Assembly (NCBI RefSeq): GCF_030997045.1 | Contig: NZ_CP116899.1 | Span: forward strand, 1,860,001-1,924,000 | Reading direction: 5' to 3' | DNA length: 64,000 bases | Origin: Microbulbifer sp. TB1203 | Lineage (GTDB): Bacteria > Pseudomonadota > Gammaproteobacteria > Pseudomonadales > Cellvibrionaceae | Shown here: one piece after another, positions 28,059-36,704 of the stretch | Position numbering within the stretch: position 1 is the first letter of the stretch | How the letters are laid out: the number at the start of each line of letters is the position of its first letter | Program-made: the position numbers and the translations under genes | Notes under the pieces: generated by a model | The model's input: the letters and a program-made list of their open reading frames with translations, nothing else | The model's database searches: none | What the model was told of the DNA's origin: nothing

Positions 28059-28762
28059 CAATTATCCAGGCTGATACGGATTGCACCCGCCGCCGCCAGC
28101 GGCGCCAGTGCCGACGCCGCGGCCAGCAGCCCCGCCAGTACCGCCAGCTGCGCGCCGTAGGCGTAGCCGTCGACAGCCGCCTGCACCGCACCGGTGCCGA
28201 AGATTAACACGGGCACATAGAGCGGCATAACAATCAGCGCCAGCAGCAGCCCGGCGCGCCGAAGCGCCACAGTGAGCGCCGCGCCCACGGCGCCGATCAG
28301 GCTCAGGCTGGCGGTCCCCAGCAACAGTGAAATCAACAGGCATAAATAGCCTTCCACCGGCAGGCTGAGCATCAGCCCCAACAGGGGCGACAGCAGCGCC
28401 AGCGGCAAGCCGGTCACCAGCCAGTGCACCGCCGCCTTTGCCATCACCGCGAAATACAGTGGTTGCGGGCAAAGCGTCAGTTGCTCCAGGGAGCCGTCCT
28501 CGAAATCACTGCGAAACAGGCTTTCCTGGGACAGCAGCGTCGCCAGCAGGGCCACCACCCAGATCAGCCCCGGTGCCATTCGTGCCAGCAGTTCCGGTTC
28601 CGGCCCCACCCCCAGCGGCAGCAGGGCCAGCACGGTGACGAAGAACAGCAACGGGTTGGCGATATCCGCACAGCGGCGCAGGGCCAGCAGCAATTCCAGC
28701 CGCAGCAGGGCCGCAAAGCCGGGACCGGCGCGAAACACAGTGGGGGCGGTTTCAGCCGGCAT
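28058..28762 (-). CDS. ccmB: Haem exporter permease CcmB
   Basis: 234 residues from the ATG at 28762 (a GTG six nt earlier is the alternative); the start overlaps the ccmA stop. Six hydrophobic segments typical of CcmB (LLFFVTVLALLPLGVG; SLSLIGAVGAALTVALRRAGLLLALIV). Forms the ABC complex with CcmA that drives release of haem-CcmE. The overlap with ccmA and ccmC indicates translational coupling. Confidence 0.94.
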   Translation of the reverse strand: MPAETAPTVFRAGPGFAALLRLELLLALRRCADIANPLLFFVTVLALLPLGVGPEPELLARMAPGLIWVVALLATLLSQESLFRSDFEDGSLEQLTLCPQPLYFAVMAKAAVHWLVTGLPLALLSPLLGLMLSLPVEGYLCLLISLLLGTASLSLIGAVGAALTVALRRAGLLLALIVMPLYVPVLIFGTGAVQAAVDGYAYGAQLAVLAGLLAAASALAPLAAAGAIRISLDN

Positions 28763-29426
28763 AGGCACCCCCCGCGAAGGGTTCTTCCGCTTCGGTCGGC
28801 ACGTAAGCCGCCAGGTCGATACGTTGAAGTTGCGCCAGCGGCAGCGCCTGGTGAGAAGTAAACAGAAGGCTGCCGCCGCGACTCAAATGGAGGGCCATCT
28901 GCCCCTGCAGGCGGGACACACCGGCGGTGTCCAACGCGGCCAGGGGCTCGTCCAGGATCCACAGGCGCGGAGCCCTGGGCAGGAATAGCCGCGCCAGGGC
29001 CACACGGCGGTTCTGGCCGGCGGAGAGCCGCTGGCAGAGGGTGTCCTCGAAACCGTAGAGATCCAGTTGTTCCAGTGCCAGCAGCGCCTCACTCCTTCCC
29101 GCACCGTACCAGGCGAGGTTTTCCGCCGGGGTCAGGCCGCGGCGCACACCGGGATGGTGGCCGATATACAGCAGGGCGTCGCGCAGCTGCGGCAGGGCCG
29201 GGGGATACGGCAGTCCGTTCCAGCGTATCTCGCCGCTGAAATCGCCGGCGCTGCCGATCAGGGTGCGCAACAGGGTGGTCTTGCCGGCGCCGTTGGCGCC
29301 CTCAATCTGTAGCGCCGCGCCGGGAGCCAGCTCGAAGTCCAGCCCCGCGAACAGGCGGCGGCCGTCCCGCTCGCAGGACAGCTGGCGCACTTCTAGCAGA
29401 CTGTGGGATTCGGGGGTAACTGGCAT
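28752..29426 (-). CDS. ccmA: Cytochrome c biogenesis ATP-binding protein CcmA
   Basis: 224 residues, ABC ATPase: Walker A GANGAGKTTLLRTL (~43-56), signature LSAGQNRRVALARL, Walker B LWILDEPLAALD, and switch His in FTSHQAL. First gene of the leftward ccmABCDEFG run. ATP hydrolysis by CcmAB is needed to release holo-CcmE, not to export haem itself (family knowledge). Confidence 0.95.
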   Translation of the reverse strand: MPVTPESHSLLEVRQLSCERDGRRLFAGLDFELAPGAALQIEGANGAGKTTLLRTLIGSAGDFSGEIRWNGLPYPPALPQLRDALLYIGHHPGVRRGLTPAENLAWYGAGRSEALLALEQLDLYGFEDTLCQRLSAGQNRRVALARLFLPRAPRLWILDEPLAALDTAGVSRLQGQMALHLSRGGSLLFTSHQALPLAQLQRIDLAAYVPTEAEEPFAGGAYAG

Positions 29427-29553
29427 GGTGCCGAAAACGCCGCAACTGATGAAAAACTGAGCGGCATTATACCGGGGCTGGCGGCAATTGCATGGAATTC
29501 CACATTGACCGGAATGTATTAGCCGTACTTCTGATCCCGATTGTGGACCGCCC

Positions 29554-31284
29554 CTAGGGGTGGAGAGATTTAGTGGATACAGCTTCGCCCCAGTTGAGTG
29601 TCGCCCTCACCCGGCTGCTGCCCGGCTGTATCTCCACCTCCCGGCAAATGGCTTTCAGCAGTGGCAGACCGCGCCCGGAGTAGGCGTTGCCGCTCCCGCT
29701 CGCGCCCGGCAGACCGGTGCCGCTGTCCTCCACCACCACCTCCAGCTCGCCGCTGTGACCGCGGTCGCGGCAGCGCAGTTGGATACGAATCCAACCCTCA
29801 CGCAGCCCGCGGCGCCCCTCCTCCAACTGCCGGTAGTATTCGGTGAAGCCCCGGTCCGTCTGCTTGAGCCCGCTGTCCAGCCTCAGCAGGCCGTGCTCCA
29901 GGGCGTTGCGGAACAGTTCGCCGAGGACGATAGTGAGATGGTCGTGAAAACTGCAGGCACCGGGCACCTGCGCCAGCACGCTGTGCAATAGCGGCAGCGG
30001 GTCGGCGTCGCGCAGCTCCTGGGATCCGAGGGTGAAGTTGAGCGACCAGTCGCCGATCCCCCCTCTCTGCGCAGCGGTATCCACAGCCACCTCCGCCGCG
30101 TTCGTCACAGGCGACACTTCGTCCAGGGCCACCTCCACCAGCGAGAGATCGTCGTGCTGGTCGGCACTGTAGGAGTTGACGGTATTCAGGAGGTGATCGA
30201 AGCGCCGCCCCTCCGCCAGCGGCTCGACCACCGCCTGCAGCAGCCGCTCTTCACCGAACAGTTCGCCCCGCTGATTGTGCGCCTCGTGGATGCCATCGCT
30301 CCACAGATAGAGATGATCCCCCGCTTCCACCGGTATATGTACTATGGCCTCTTCCACCCAGGCCTCTTCCAGCACCCCCAGGGGCAGGTGCCGGGATTCC
30401 AGCAGGCGCAGGTCACCGGAACGCCGGCGCAGGCAGGCCCTGGGCATACCGCCGTTGAACAGCCGGATATGGCGCTTGTGCGGGTCCAGTTCGAACACCA
30501 CCGCACAGCAGAACATATTGGACGGCAGTATGCGGTGGAGCTTGGCGTTGATCTCCCGCAGGATATGACCGAGGGAAAAACCCTTGGGCACCATGGAGTA
30601 AAAGCTGGCGGTGAGCGGTACCGCCCCCACGGCGGCGGCGAGGCCGTGCCCGGTAAAGTCCCCCAACAGCAGCATCAGTTTGCCGCCGGGGGCGTAGGCC
30701 GCCGCCAGCACATCTCCGTTGAGTACCGCGCGCGGGGACAGGTGGTAGCGGATGGCGGAAGCCTGATCCAGGCAACTCTCGTGCCCCAGCTTGTCGAAAA
30801 TCTGCCGCGCACTGGCCTGTTCCTGCAACAGGTCCGCGTGGCTGCGCCGTATGCGGATGCGCTGAGCCTGCAGGGCGCGGTTGAAGTGGCTGAAACGCCG
30901 CAGAGCCGCGAGCTTCAACTGCACCAGAAGCGAGTTGTAGGGGGTAAACAATATATCGTCACAACCGATTTTCAGGCAGGCGGAGGAGAGGGGTTCGCGG
31001 TCGGATCTAACAAACAGGATGGGCACCGGATCGGTACCCGCCCTGCCGCGCAATTGCTGCAGATCCCCGGCTGCCGCATCCCGAGCCGCCGCGGGACCGT
31101 AGATCACCAGGTCGGGACGCAGATGAAGATAATCGGCGAGGGCGGTGGCGGTATCTGGTCGCACAGCCAGTTCCAGTGCCCCGGCTCCGGGCTCGCCGCC
31201 GACGCAGGTCCGCAGCAAACGCTGCAGCCGCCCGGCTTCCCTTCTGTCGGCCTCGATCACCAGTACACGGTATGGTCCGGGCAC
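29554..31284 (-). CDS. Receiver-like / SpoIIE (PP2C) phosphatase / anti-sigma kinase fusion (HsbR-like)
   Basis: 576 residues. Residues ~1-130 form a receiver-like fold; ~185-380 a PP2C/SpoIIE phosphatase (LMLLLGDFTGHGLAAAVGA, DHLYLWSDGIHEA metal-binding Asp residues); ~425-575 an HATPase_c anti-sigma kinase (LGELFRNALEHGL, VVEDSGTGLPG). This is the architecture of HsbR in the Pseudomonas HptB pathway, which phosphorylates or dephosphorylates the STAS protein HsbA encoded next door. The receiver is degenerate: Gly63 stands where the phospho-Asp is expected (PDLVIYG) and the conserved Lys-Pro is TPYN, so control by aspartyl phosphorylation is doubtful. Confidence 0.85.
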   Translation of the reverse strand: MPGPYRVLVIEADRREAGRLQRLLRTCVGGEPGAGALELAVRPDTATALADYLHLRPDLVIYGPAAARDAAAGDLQQLRGRAGTDPVPILFVRSDREPLSSACLKIGCDDILFTPYNSLLVQLKLAALRRFSHFNRALQAQRIRIRRSHADLLQEQASARQIFDKLGHESCLDQASAIRYHLSPRAVLNGDVLAAAYAPGGKLMLLLGDFTGHGLAAAVGAVPLTASFYSMVPKGFSLGHILREINAKLHRILPSNMFCCAVVFELDPHKRHIRLFNGGMPRACLRRRSGDLRLLESRHLPLGVLEEAWVEEAIVHIPVEAGDHLYLWSDGIHEAHNQRGELFGEERLLQAVVEPLAEGRRFDHLLNTVNSYSADQHDDLSLVEVALDEVSPVTNAAEVAVDTAAQRGGIGDWSLNFTLGSQELRDADPLPLLHSVLAQVPGACSFHDHLTIVLGELFRNALEHGLLRLDSGLKQTDRGFTEYYRQLEEGRRGLREGWIRIQLRCRDRGHSGELEVVVEDSGTGLPGASGSGNAYSGRGLPLLKAICREVEIQPGSSRVRATLNWGEAVSTKSLHP

Positions 31285-31293
31285 GCCGAATCC

Positions 31294-31635
31294 TCAGCGG
31301 ACTTTGAAAATCTTGTCGAAATTGGACACCGCGAGGATATTGGCCACATGCTCGTTGGCGTTTTGCAGTTCGATGCAGGGCTGTCCGTCACCGATGGTAT
31401 CCAGGCAGTGATCCCGCAACAGCAGCAGCATTCCGAGAGCGGCGCTGTCCAGGTGGAGAGTTTCGGAAAGGTCGATACAGTAGAGTTTGGGCGCTGGAGA
31501 GAGGTTCTGGTAGGCGCGCAGGAATTCACGGTGCATATTGAAATCAAAGCTGCCCGAGACCCTGATGGTCAGCACCTCGCCGCTCTCGGATAGTTCAGAG
31601 GACACCCGTGCTCTGCTTCTTTCGGATACCATCAT
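31294..31635 (-). CDS. STAS-domain anti-sigma factor antagonist (HsbA-like)
   Basis: 113 residues from the ATG at 31635, with AAGGA 8-9 nt upstream (the TTG at 31653 is upstream of this box). STAS fold with the phospho-site segment LHLDSAALGMLLLLRDH, where the Ser in DSAALG is the predicted kinase target. It lies 9 nt before the SpoIIE/HATPase gene, its likely modifying enzyme; in Pseudomonas the equivalent pair links an Hpt protein to FlgM and c-di-GMP signalling. The downstream partner here is unknown. Confidence 0.87.
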   Translation of the reverse strand: MMVSERSRARVSSELSESGEVLTIRVSGSFDFNMHREFLRAYQNLSPAPKLYCIDLSETLHLDSAALGMLLLLRDHCLDTIGDGQPCIELQNANEHVANILAVSNFDKIFKVR

Positions 31636-31815
31636 CGCGAAATTCCTTTTCAACTCAAACTGAAGTTGCCGCGCTATACCTTGTCAGACAGCTACCGGAA
31701 GGTGCCGGTTCAAAGCCAAAAAGAATTAAACCGACTACCTACAGGGACGAACAATAGAGGGTTCGCCTCATCAGGTAAAGAGGTGCCGTCAGCGATATCC
31801 GGACCACCGGAACGA

Positions 31816-31843
31816 CGAAAGGCGCCATCCCTGGCGCCTTTCG
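31816..31843. terminator. Strong hairpin, probable terminator of the PA3496-like gene
   Basis: CGAAAGGCGCC (31816-31826) / GGCGCCTTTCG (31833-31843), an 11-bp perfect stem with a 6-nt loop, 52 nt after the stop of the minus-strand gene at 31896. The T-run is short, so the efficiency is uncertain. Confidence 0.55.
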
Positions 31844-31895
31844 GTCCGGAGCCCTGTCACGCCTCTGAATGCGCCATTAGAGGTATGACAGCATG

Positions 31896-32078
31896 CTAAA
31901 AGTCGTAATCGTAGTCCATCAATTCCCGCCGCAGGCGCATTTCCTCCAGCTTGTCCTCCACCATTCGGCGGGCATCGCGGGGAGCCTGTGACGAGGCTTG
32001 CTTGAGTACCTCTGTGGCTATTTGGGGGATGTCCTCGTTTTCAAAATCAAGGTCATGTTCGCTAACGTTGCCGCTCAT
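31896..32078 (-). CDS. PA3496-like small protein (putative envelope integrity family)
   Basis: 60 residues from the ATG at 32078 with GGAG 6 nt upstream; the open frame continues upstream but without family-like sequence. Acidic N-terminus (MSGNVSEHDLDFENEDIP) and a charged helical C-terminus (RRMVEDKLEEMRLRRELMDYDYDF) match the short PA3496-type family described as a putative envelope integrity protein. No signal peptide is visible, so the cellular location is unclear. Monocistronic, with a hairpin downstream. Confidence 0.65.
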   Translation of the reverse strand: MSGNVSEHDLDFENEDIPQIATEVLKQASSQAPRDARRMVEDKLEEMRLRRELMDYDYDF

Positions 32079-32556
32079 ACGAAACTCCACAATCTCGATC
32101 TGCGAGCGCAGAAAACACCCTATATACAGCGCCCCACAAGGGGTTGCCATACACGTTTCTTGTTGTTGTGCCGCCGAGATTAGCCAGCTTCGCCGACCCC
32201 GGTCAAGCAAAATTTTGGCCCCGGAAACAAGTTTTTTTCACGCCTTTTTGGCACCTCGCAACGGGTGAAAAATTGTACTCAACAACCGCCGGCGGCGGCG
32301 CCAAAATAGCGGTTAATGGTGACCAATTCGCGACAGTTTTTCGAAAGATCGATGACTGCAAACAGGGGAAACAAGGTGGAAACAGAGTAACCGGGGTGTT
32401 ACCGCGAGTGACATCCGGACTGGAAGACAGAGAAAGGCCCGATGGTTGCGAGGGAGAGGCCTGCGGCCGGGGCGGCCGGAAAAATCAGCCGGCGCGCTTT
32501 GCGCGGGGCGCGCTAGCCGTTAGAATACCGCGCTCTTTCGGCGTCCGAGTCGACAC
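32079..32556. other. Intergenic stretch with tRNA-Arg promoter
   Basis: 478 bp without a convincing CDS. The left part holds the upstream region of the PA3496-like gene. The right part carries the tRNA-Arg promoter: -35 TTGCGC (32499-32504), 16-bp spacer, -10 TAGAAT (32521-32526), followed by a GC-rich discriminator typical of stringently controlled tRNA promoters. Nothing else is recognised. Confidence 0.55.
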
Positions 32557-32632
32557 GCCCCCGTCGGTTAACAGGATAAACCACGGACCTCCTAAGTCCG
32601 GACTGGTGGTTCGAGTCCACCCGGGGGCGCCA
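32557..32632 (+). tRNA. tRNA-Arg (anticodon CCT)
   Basis: 76 nt with encoded CCA. Acceptor GCCCCCG/CGGGGGC, anticodon stem CGGAC/GTCCG with loop CTCCTAA reading CCT, T-arm TGGTGGTTCGAGTCCACC. Confidence 0.96.
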
Positions 32633-32654
32633 TTCACTCTTCTCCCGAGGAAAC

Positions 32655-32771
32655 TCAGGCGAGGGCGGTGTACATAAGCACCACCGCAAACAACCCCACC
32701 AGCAATACCCAGCCCCAAAAAATCTGCACTGAGCGCTCCAGTTGTCGCCGGTTCTTTTTGGCTCTTTTCAT
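32655..32771 (-). CDS. 38-residue single-pass membrane protein
   Basis: ATG at 32771 with AAGGGA about 11 nt upstream. The product has a basic N-terminus MKRAKKNRRQLERSVQ, then a hydrophobic helix (IFWGWVLLVGLFAVVLMYT, ~17-35) and stops at a TGA at 32655. The positive-inside pattern and good codon usage support a genuine small membrane protein; the family is unknown. It lies between tRNA-Arg and the asparaginase gene, upstream of which it may be cotranscribed (stop to start distance is on the other side, so probably independent). Confidence 0.5.
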   Translation of the reverse strand: MKRAKKNRRQLERSVQIFWGWVLLVGLFAVVLMYTALA

Positions 32772-32831
32772 GGCTGAAGGTCCCTTTTAAAGGTCTCATC
32801 GCGAAATTTAGCACCGAGTCCGTGCCGGGCG

Positions 32832-33857
32832 CTACTCCTTGAAGATCTCCACCCGGGTGGGCTGCCGGGCGGTGCGGCTGCCCCGGTACATGCCCTTGGT
32901 ATTGAAGACCATGGCAATATCGCCTCCGGTGTCGAGCACAATCACCCCACCGGTGCCTCCCACAGGCAGCAGCACCTGATTGATCACCTCATCCGCCGCC
33001 TGCCCCACCGATTTATTCTGGTACTGCACCCGCGCGCAGATATCCGCAGCCACGCCATAGCGGATAAAGTACTCGCCGTGGCCAGTGGCGGACACGGCGC
33101 ATGAGCGGTTATCGGCGAAGGTGCCGGCACCGATCACCGGGGAATCGCCGATGCGGCCGTAACGCTTGGCGGTCATACCGCCGGTGGAAGTGCCGGCGGC
33201 AAGGTCACCCCGCTTGTCCAGGGCGACAGCACCGACCGTACCCATTTTGAACGCCGGCGGCAGGCTTTCCACCGCAGCCTGGTAGTCCCTGTCCTGCTGT
33301 AGTTCTTTTTGCAGCTCCTCCTTGGCCTTGTGCAGTTGCTGCAGGCGTTGCTCGGTATCGAAGGAACGGTTGTCCACCATCGCCACCCCGCGGGCCTGCG
33401 CAAAGTCTTCCGCGCCCTCGCCGGCGAGCATTACAAAGGGCGAATCTTCCATCACCATACGCGCGAGGCTGATCGGATTGGCGATACGCCTGACTCCGGC
33501 CACTGCGCCGGCCCGGCGGGTTTTGCCGTCCATAATCGACGCGTCCAGCTCGTGCTGACCGTCGTAGGTATAGACCGCACCCCTGCCGGCGTTGAACAGG
33601 GGCGAATTCTCAAGCACCTGGATCGCCGCGGTAACCGCATCCAGGCTGCTGCCGCCTTTATCGAGCACCGCATAGCCGGCATTCACCGCTTCGGTGAGTT
33701 TGTCGCGGTAGGCCTGCTCCTGCTGTGGGCTGAGTTTGCTTTTCTCGATGGTGCCGGCGCCGCCGTGGATGGCGATGGCGATCGGGGGCTCTTTTGCCTG
33801 CAGGGGCAGGCTAAAGAACAGTGAGGACAGCAGGAGGGACAGGGCCGCTTTTCTCAT
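32832..33857 (-). CDS. Exported isoaspartyl peptidase/L-asparaginase (Ntn hydrolase)
   Basis: 341 residues with signal peptide MRKAALSLLLSSLFFSLPLQA. Type-2 plant-type asparaginase: IAIHGGAGTIEKS, LENSPLFNAGRGAVYTYDG, and the autocleavage site FKMGTVGAVALDKRGDLAAG, in which the Thr of GTVGAVA becomes the N-terminal nucleophile of the beta subunit; STGGMTAKRYGRIGDSPVIGAGTFA lines the substrate pocket. Hydrolyses beta-aspartyl dipeptides and asparagine, here in the periplasm. Length and motifs are normal. No operon partner is visible. Confidence 0.93.
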   Translation of the reverse strand: MRKAALSLLLSSLFFSLPLQAKEPPIAIAIHGGAGTIEKSKLSPQQEQAYRDKLTEAVNAGYAVLDKGGSSLDAVTAAIQVLENSPLFNAGRGAVYTYDGQHELDASIMDGKTRRAGAVAGVRRIANPISLARMVMEDSPFVMLAGEGAEDFAQARGVAMVDNRSFDTEQRLQQLHKAKEELQKELQQDRDYQAAVESLPPAFKMGTVGAVALDKRGDLAAGTSTGGMTAKRYGRIGDSPVIGAGTFADNRSCAVSATGHGEYFIRYGVAADICARVQYQNKSVGQAADEVINQVLLPVGGTGGVIVLDTGGDIAMVFNTKGMYRGSRTARQPTRVEIFKE

Positions 33858-34085
33858 GTCTTGTGCCTTGTTTTATTCTGATGTGATGCGTGATTGGGCT
33901 GGCCACTTTAATAACATTTTGTGGGGGCTGGAGAAAAGTGGGGTTGCGGTGTGGGGAATTAAAAAGCCTTCAACCTGAACAGGTATCAGAGTGAAGAACC
34001 GGGGGGATGGGGTCGGCTTCGCCCGCCGCCAAAGGCGGCGCCCTGCGAGCCGCCTGTCGAATCCTGGCTAGGGCCCCGTAGCCAC

Positions 34086-34129
34086 ATTAAACAAAAAAGC
34101 CCGGCAGTTGCCGGGCTTTTTTGTTTAAT
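34086..34129 (-). terminator. Terminator of tRNA-Ser
   Basis: Perfect 21-bp arms (34086-34106 / 34109-34129), core AAGCCCGGCA / TGCCGGGCTT with long A and T runs, immediately next to the tRNA 3' end. Terminates the minus-strand tRNA-Ser transcript. Confidence 0.85.
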
Positions 34130-34216
34130 GGCGGTGAGGGAGGGAGTCGAACCCTCGATACGTTTCCGTATACACACTTTCCAGGCGTGCTCCTTCGGCC
34201 ACTCGGACACCTCACC
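34129..34216 (-). tRNA. tRNA-Ser (anticodon GGA)
   Basis: 88 nt with encoded CCA and a long variable arm. Acceptor GGTGAGG/CCTCACC, anticodon loop CTGGAAA reading GGA, variable arm TATACGGAAACGTA, T-arm GAGGGTTCGACTCCCTC. Confidence 0.96.
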
Positions 34217-34403
34217 AAAATCAAATTATCGCGTTCTTAACCGGCTTTTTTACGAGCTTCCGGTTCGCACGCCTGCGTGCTCTTCGCTTCATCCCGCCCC
34301 GGCGTTCCGGACCCTCTGAAGCAAATTGTTCCACTAAATCAGGCACATAGCCTCTTCAGCGAGCGCGCACTCTACACAAAGGAAGCTCTCTGTGCAAGCC
34401 TTA

Positions 34404-34967
34404 CTACCCCTCCCAGGTGGCGAAGTAGTCGCTCACTGCCAGCTCCGGCGCCGCGCGAGGCGGTTTCTGTGGGGTGCCGAGGTAGATGAAGCCCTCGATC
34501 CTCTCATTTTCCGCCAGACCCAGGCCGCCGGCGACCAGCGGGTTGGCAGCCAGGGCACCAGTGCGCCAGTATGCCCCTACTCCCTCGGCAAAGGCGGCAG
34601 TCAGCATGGCCTGTACGGCGGCGGCGGTGGACATTCTCTGCTCGATAGACGGGACCTTGGGATTCTCCACCAGGCGGGTGACTGCCACCACGATCAGCGG
34701 TGCGCGAAGGGGCATGGCGAGAAAGCGCTCTCTCTGGGCTTCCGCCAGGGGCGCGGGTTCCGCTTGCTCGCCGGCTTTCAGGAACAACTCCCCGAGGCGG
34801 TGGCGGGCCTCTCCCTCCACCAGAAGGAAGCGCCAGGGGCGCAGGCAACCGTGGTCCGCGGCGCGCAGTGCTGCGCGAAAAATATTCCTACGCTGCCGAT
34901 CACCGGGAGCCGGTTCAGTGAGCAGCCCGGTGGATACTCGGTTGTGCAGTGCGAACAGGGCGTCCAT
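34404..34967 (-). CDS. Nitroreductase-family protein (YdjA-like)
   Basis: 187 residues from the ATG at 34967 (MDALFALHNRVS). FMN-dependent nitroreductase fold of the short YdjA type: NRVSTGLLTEPAP, AALRAADHGCLRPWRFLLVEG, VAVTRLVENPKVPSIEQ, AVQAMLTAAFAEGVGAYWRTG and the C-terminal GFIYLGTPQKPP. Members reduce nitro or other electrophilic substrates with NAD(P)H as dimers. In many gammaproteobacteria the gene is near sppA or selD; here it stands alone between tRNA-Ser and a cyclase. Confidence 0.88.
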   Translation of the reverse strand: MDALFALHNRVSTGLLTEPAPGDRQRRNIFRAALRAADHGCLRPWRFLLVEGEARHRLGELFLKAGEQAEPAPLAEAQRERFLAMPLRAPLIVVAVTRLVENPKVPSIEQRMSTAAAVQAMLTAAFAEGVGAYWRTGALAANPLVAGGLGLAENERIEGFIYLGTPQKPPRAAPELAVSDYFATWEG

Positions 34968-35170
34968 AGCGCTCTCCAATAAAACAGCGGAGGGGAATTC
35001 TATCCTATAACAGGCCCGTTATTTCCACAGGCGCCACAGAGAGTCTTCGCAATCTGCCCCCTCCCGGAGTACACTTTAGCGCTACCAGGCGCGAGCATCC
35101 GGCCACTCAATAGGAAGAAGCCGACGGATCGGTGCCAGCTTTTCTGTTCACTGAATAAAGACAACCATAC

Positions 35171-36565
35171 ATGCAGGACCAGCCTGAGGGGACTACCGGG
35201 CTCGCGGTCGATTCCCGCTACCCGCTCTATTTCCGTACCCTGATCTGCTTTGCCGCGGTGGGGACTCTGCTCAACGCCGTCAACTGGTCGGCCCCCTGGA
35301 ACACCGACAAACTGCTGCCCCTGGCCATGGCCGCGCTGTTGCTGGTATACACCGCCATCGCCTATCAAATTGGCCGGCGCGCCCACCCGGAAAATGCCAC
35401 CACTGTGCGCCGCTGGCTGTCTTTCAGCGACGCTGGGCTGATCGGCGCCGCCATCGCAATGGCGAATTTTAGCCTGCTCCCCAGTCTGCTGTTTGTCACC
35501 ATGGTGCAGTTCAACGCACTGACCGAGGGAGGAGGCCGCCGCTGGTTCGAGCACAACACCGGGCTGTTGCTCGGAGTGGGCGTCGGCTACCTGATATACC
35601 GCCCCGCGCTGGTAGTGAATGCGGACCTGACCATCAGCGCCGCCAGCCTTATCGGAGTGTTCACTTACTTCTGCGCCTACGCCTTCTACACCCACAAGCA
35701 GATCGCCAATCTCAGGAGCACCAACCACACCCTCACCACGGACCAGCATGTGAGCAAGATGCGCACCTACAAGCTGTCCAAATACCTGCCCCAACGCTTG
35801 TGGCGCGCAGTCACTACCGGCCGCGAGGGGGAGCTGGTAACCGAGCGCAAACTCCTCACGGTGTTTTTCTCGGATATCAAGGATTTCAGCCAGCTCACCG
35901 AGGAATTGGAGGCCGAGGTCTTTACCAACCTGCTCAACAGTTATCTCACCGAGATGTCGCGTATCGCCAGCCAGTACGGCGGCACTATCGATAAGTTTAT
36001 CGGCGACGCGGTGATGGTGGTATTCGGCGACGACGCGAGCAAAGGCCCCAAGTCGGACGCCCTGCGCTGCGTGGCCATGGCCCTGGCCATGCGCAAGCGG
36101 GTGCGGGAAATGAAACAGGAGTGGTACAACAAGGGCATAGCCCGGCCTTTACAGGTCCGCATGGGGATCAACACCGGCTATTGCACCGTGGGCATCTTCG
36201 GCACCGCCAGCCACCAGTCCTACACGGTGATGGGCACCCACGTAAACCTGGCCGCCCGCCTGGAGGGCGCCGCGGAACCGGGGGAGATACTGATCAGCCA
36301 CGAAACCTGGGCGATGATCAAGCACTCGGTCATGTGCCGTGACAAGGGCCATATCACCGTAAAAGGCTTCAGTACCCCGGTGAAGGTCTACCAGGTCACC
36401 GACCTGCGCAAGAATCTCGGCGGCCAGCAAAGCTATATGGAAGATCACGCACCCGGTTTCTCCATGCACCTGGACCTGGACAAGATCCGCAATTACGACA
36501 AGGACAAAGTGTTGCAGTCGCTGGAGAAGGCGGCGGCGACATTGAAGAGCAAGGTCATTATTTAG
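35171..36565 (+). CDS. Membrane-bound class III adenylate/guanylate cyclase
   Basis: 464 residues. N-terminal part with five or six membrane helices (~20-180), a short linker (KYLPQRLWRAVTTGRE) and a class III cyclase domain (~225-415). Catalytic features: metal-binding Asp in LTVFFSDIKDFSQLTE and in IDKFIGDAVMVVFGDD, and the transition-state Asn/Arg in SYTVMGTHVNLAARLEG. The Lys in DKFIGD suggests ATP as substrate, so cAMP is the likely product. The linker sequence KLSKYLPQRL resembles cyclases that couple membrane sensing to cAMP-Crp or Vfr control. Monocistronic. Confidence 0.88.
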   Translation: MQDQPEGTTGLAVDSRYPLYFRTLICFAAVGTLLNAVNWSAPWNTDKLLPLAMAALLLVYTAIAYQIGRRAHPENATTVRRWLSFSDAGLIGAAIAMANFSLLPSLLFVTMVQFNALTEGGGRRWFEHNTGLLLGVGVGYLIYRPALVVNADLTISAASLIGVFTYFCAYAFYTHKQIANLRSTNHTLTTDQHVSKMRTYKLSKYLPQRLWRAVTTGREGELVTERKLLTVFFSDIKDFSQLTEELEAEVFTNLLNSYLTEMSRIASQYGGTIDKFIGDAVMVVFGDDASKGPKSDALRCVAMALAMRKRVREMKQEWYNKGIARPLQVRMGINTGYCTVGIFGTASHQSYTVMGTHVNLAARLEGAAEPGEILISHETWAMIKHSVMCRDKGHITVKGFSTPVKVYQVTDLRKNLGGQQSYMEDHAPGFSMHLDLDKIRNYDKDKVLQSLEKAAATLKSKVII

Positions 36566-36704
36566 CGGGCTCTAACCTAAAGCAGTTTTCACAAATGCTG
36601 CGCTCCGGCAGCTGCCGTCCGCCCTTACAGATCCTGCTCTGCCTATATATACGTGGTCGCCGTCCTTCTGGATGCTTCCTGCATTGACCAATCTATAACT
36701 TTTA

